Positions 62,037-64,000 of a stretch of 64,000 nucleotides of DNA are shown here, one piece after another. How positions within the stretch are numbered: the stretch's first letter is position 1; the number at the start of each line of letters is the position of its first letter. The stretch spans positions 372,001 to 436,000 of the forward strand of contig NZ_LZRU01000012.1 of NCBI RefSeq assembly GCF_002159085.1, written 5' to 3'. The notes under the pieces were generated by a model. That model saw only the letters and a list, made by a program, of their open reading frames with translations, did not search any database and was not told the DNA's origin. This stretch comes from Thermobacillus sp. ZCTH02-B1 (GTDB lineage: Bacteria > Bacillota > Bacilli > Paenibacillales > Paenibacillaceae). A program made the translations under genes and the position numbers.

Positions 62037-62939
62037 TTGAACATCAGCCAGCTCGAGACGTTGGTCACGATCTCCAAAACGATGAGCTTCCGCAAGGCGG
62101 GCGAGCTGCTCAACCTGACGCAGCCGGCCGTATCGGCCCAGATCAGGAGCCTCGAGGACGAATTCAAGACGGTCCTGATCGACCGCAGCCAGCCCGTCAC
62201 CCTGACCGACCAGGGAAAGGTGTTCCTCGAGCATGCCGAACGGATCCTCGCCATTGTCGAGGAACTGAAGCAGCGGCTGGCCGACCTTAACGAGACGCCG
62301 CAGGGCAACATCGTGCTTGGCACCACCTCGTCCATCGCGATACAGATTCTCCCCCGCGTCCTGTCCTATTTCCAGAACCAGTACCCGCTCATCAAGACCA
62401 CGATCTACTCGATGCCTTCGGCGCAGGTCATGGCGAACGTCGAGAACGGCACGATCGACATCGGCATCACGTACCTGGCCGAGGAAAATCCGAACCTCGT
62501 CACCTCGGTCCTCTACTACGACACGTTCGAGCTCGTCGTCTCGCCGAGCCATCCGCTGGCGGACCTGAAATACACGACGGTGGACAAACTGAAGGACGTT
62601 CCGTTCGTGATGCTCACGCCGGACACCCTGATCCGCCGGTTCGTCGACCGGATGTTCCGCAAGTACAACATCGAGCCGCGCATCGTCATGGAGCTGTCCT
62701 CGAGCGAAGAAGTGAAGCGGATGGCCGAGATCAACATGGGCGCGGCCATCGTATCCAGGCTCTCGGTCCAGGAGGAGCTGAAGCGCGGCACGCTTCGGCT
62801 CATCAAGGTAAGCGAGCTCGAGAAGACCCATCCCGTCGGCGTCGTGTACAAGGCGGGACGGTACCTGAGCTCGGCCATGCGGCAATTCCTGAGCGACCTG
62901 AAGGGAATGCCGGAGGATCAATTCATCGGCAGCGAATGA
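62037..62939 (+). CDS. LysR-type transcriptional regulator
   Basis: 300 residues from TTG 62037, chosen because AAGGGGGGAG lies about 8 nt before it. The DNA-binding helix-turn-helix is MNISQLETLVTISKTMSFRK followed by LNLTQPAVSAQIRSLEDEFK. The effector domain starts GNIVLGTTSSIAIQILPRVL and includes IDIGITYLAEENPNLVTSVL. It resembles the CysB/CbbR-like branch in layout, but the signal cannot be inferred. The gene is divergent from the UMF1-like transporter (243-bp gap with a TATAAT near 61963) and 40 bp upstream of the HisJ-type gene. Confidence 0.85.
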   Translation: MNISQLETLVTISKTMSFRKAGELLNLTQPAVSAQIRSLEDEFKTVLIDRSQPVTLTDQGKVFLEHAERILAIVEELKQRLADLNETPQGNIVLGTTSSIAIQILPRVLSYFQNQYPLIKTTIYSMPSAQVMANVENGTIDIGITYLAEENPNLVTSVLYYDTFELVVSPSHPLADLKYTTVDKLKDVPFVMLTPDTLIRRFVDRMFRKYNIEPRIVMELSSSEEVKRMAEINMGAAIVSRLSVQEELKRGTLRLIKVSELEKTHPVGVVYKAGRYLSSAMRQFLSDLKGMPEDQFIGSE

Positions 62940-62979
62940 CTGCGGCTTGAATCCCGATCACGAAGGAGGAGACCGGGCA

Positions 62980-63789
62980 TTGCGTTTCGACCTGCACACG
63001 CACCACAGCCGCTGCGGCCATGCGGAGGGCGAAATCGAGGATTACATCCGCGCGGCCATCGACGCCGGCATGGACGTCATCGGCATATCCGACCATTCGC
63101 CGTATTTTGCCCACGCGGAGGACCATCCGAACCCGCGCGTCGCGATGGCGCGCAGCGAGTTCGCCGCCTACGTCGAGGAAGTGCTGCGCCTGAAGGAGAA
63201 GTATCGGGGCAGGATCGAAGTGCTGCTCGGCGTCGAATCCGATTTCTTCCCCGAGTTCGCGGACATCTATCGCAAAGCCTACGAGCCCTATCCGTTCGAC
63301 TACATCATCGGTTCCGTCCATTTCACGCGCGGCGTCAGCATCTTCAACAAGAACCGGTGGAAAGGGCTCCCGATGGAGCGGAAAATCGAGGAGAAGGTCC
63401 ATTATTACGAAATGATCGCCCTGTCCGCGGAGTCCGGCATGTTCCAGATCCTCGGCCACATTGACGCCATGAAGGGGAACTATCCCGAATTCTCCGAGAT
63501 TCCGGCCCATGATGCGATCGATGAAGCGCTGAAGACGATCGCGCGGTGCGGCGTCGCGATCGAGGTGAACACGTCGGGCGGCACAAAGCTGTGCGGCGGC
63601 TGGTATCCGTCGGACGACATCCTCGAGCGAGCCTTGTACTTCGGCGTCGACGTGACGTTCGGCTCCGATTCGCACACCCCGCGCCGGATCGCCGAAGACT
63701 GGGATCGCGTCCGGAAGCGGCTGAAGGAGATCGGCTTCAAGGAATGGGTGTTCTTCCGCCGGAAGGAACGCGTCGCCGTGCCGCTTTGA
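62980..63789 (+). CDS. hisJ: Histidinol-phosphatase, HisJ (PHP) family
   Basis: 269 residues, a PHP-fold metal-dependent phosphatase. The metal ligands appear as FDLHTHHSRCGHAEG at the start, GISDHSPYFAHAED, LLGVESDFFPEF, IIGSVHF and ILGHIDAMKG, and SDSHTPRRIAEDW at the end. HisJ of B. subtilis dephosphorylates histidinol phosphate; other PHP proteins act on other phosphoesters, so the substrate is inferred. TTG 62980 has GGAGGAG upstream. It follows the LysR gene by 40 bp and is probably co-transcribed with it. Confidence 0.85.
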   Translation: MRFDLHTHHSRCGHAEGEIEDYIRAAIDAGMDVIGISDHSPYFAHAEDHPNPRVAMARSEFAAYVEEVLRLKEKYRGRIEVLLGVESDFFPEFADIYRKAYEPYPFDYIIGSVHFTRGVSIFNKNRWKGLPMERKIEEKVHYYEMIALSAESGMFQILGHIDAMKGNYPEFSEIPAHDAIDEALKTIARCGVAIEVNTSGGTKLCGGWYPSDDILERALYFGVDVTFGSDSHTPRRIAEDWDRVRKRLKEIGFKEWVFFRRKERVAVPL

Positions 63790-64000
63790 TCCCCCGGGGC
63801 CGCCGGCGGAAAAAAAAAGGAGACCTGCCGCGATCGGCCGGTCCCAAAGAAAGATATATATTGAAAAGGGGGTCTTGCCATTATCATAACCCCCGAATGT
63901 AAAAGGTCCGTAACAGGATCTTTTCATTTTTGTAACAAACGTGTAAGATCATGCGCCGCCGGATTCCCTCCGACCGAAGTCCGGTTCCGGAACCTTCCCG
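63790..64000. other. Non-coding end of the window
   Basis: No gene is visible. AAAAGGTCC and GGATCTTTT (63901-63925) form a weak stem followed by CATTTTTG, a possible terminator of the LysR-hisJ unit. GGGGGT/ACCCCC (63869-63896) is a second loose inverted repeat. Confidence 0.4.

Overview
The window is chromosomal DNA of a high-GC, endospore-forming Gram-positive bacterium, most likely a member of the Paenibacillaceae (Paenibacillus, Cohnella or Thermobacillus type). The evidence is a SufCDSUB iron-sulfur operon in Bacillus order, sporulation genes (yhbH, spoVR, prkA, ytxC and an AbrB-like regulator), LiaFSR-like genes, T-box and SAM-I leaders, strong AGGAGG ribosome-binding sites with many GTG/TTG starts, and menaquinone synthesis by the futalosine route (mqnC). 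I see no rRNA, tRNA, CRISPR array, integrase or insertion sequence.

Layout. 1-830: a truncated lipoprotein gene and a 63-aa WYL-like protein whose promoter carries a perfect LexA (SOS) box. About 832-3950: a collapsed prophage with a cI-like repressor and ImmA-type peptidase on the right, divergent from a phage sigma-like regulator, a tail-terminator fragment, an XhlA-like protein, a frameshifted holin and a small membrane protein. 4.2-10.2 kb: rpiB and the suf operon, with a palindromic operator at the suf promoter. 10.2-14.7 kb: a DUF1802 gene, methionine salvage (mtnK-mtnA), yunC and an unrecognised protein. 14.7-31.7 kb: c-di-GMP enzyme, small membrane proteins, the stress/sporulation trio yhbH, spoVR and prkA interleaved with an MFS transporter, hflKC, a globin-coupled sensor, threonine synthase with a divergent LysR gene, a methyltransferase and a DUF2161 protein. 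31.7-38 kb: a 32-aa membrane peptide, the AbrB-like gene, trmL, serC, thpR, glnA and aroF (DAHP synthase).

38-49.9 kb is largely envelope sensing: ispH, an OmpR-type two-component pair beside a membrane-anchored HtrA protease, yugN, a liaF-liaS-liaR-like operon, a soluble chemoreceptor, an ECF sigma factor and a secreted 3D-domain protein. 50-54.8 kb: thrS under a T-box, ytxC and mqnC. 55-58.9 kb: the methionine operon metA-metI-patB under a SAM-I riboswitch. 59-64 kb: corA behind a palindromic operator, an MFS transporter, a LysR regulator and a HisJ-type phosphatase.

The genes interlock as follows. Sulfur and methionine supply (suf, mtnKA, metA-metI-patB) are each controlled separately. 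Serine, threonine, glutamine and aromatic amino acid synthesis (serC, thrC, glnA, aroF) lie scattered. Sporulation and stress functions are spread between housekeeping genes. The most unusual points are the SOS-controlled WYL-like gene, the minimal repressor-controlled phage lysis cassette, a glutamine synthetase of the enterobacterial (GSI-beta) kind, several tandem-repeat or palindromic promoter elements, and two MA-domain sensor genes that share a promoter core. No wholly new multi-gene system could be proven from sequence alone; the prophage-derived cassette and the SOS gene are the best candidates.
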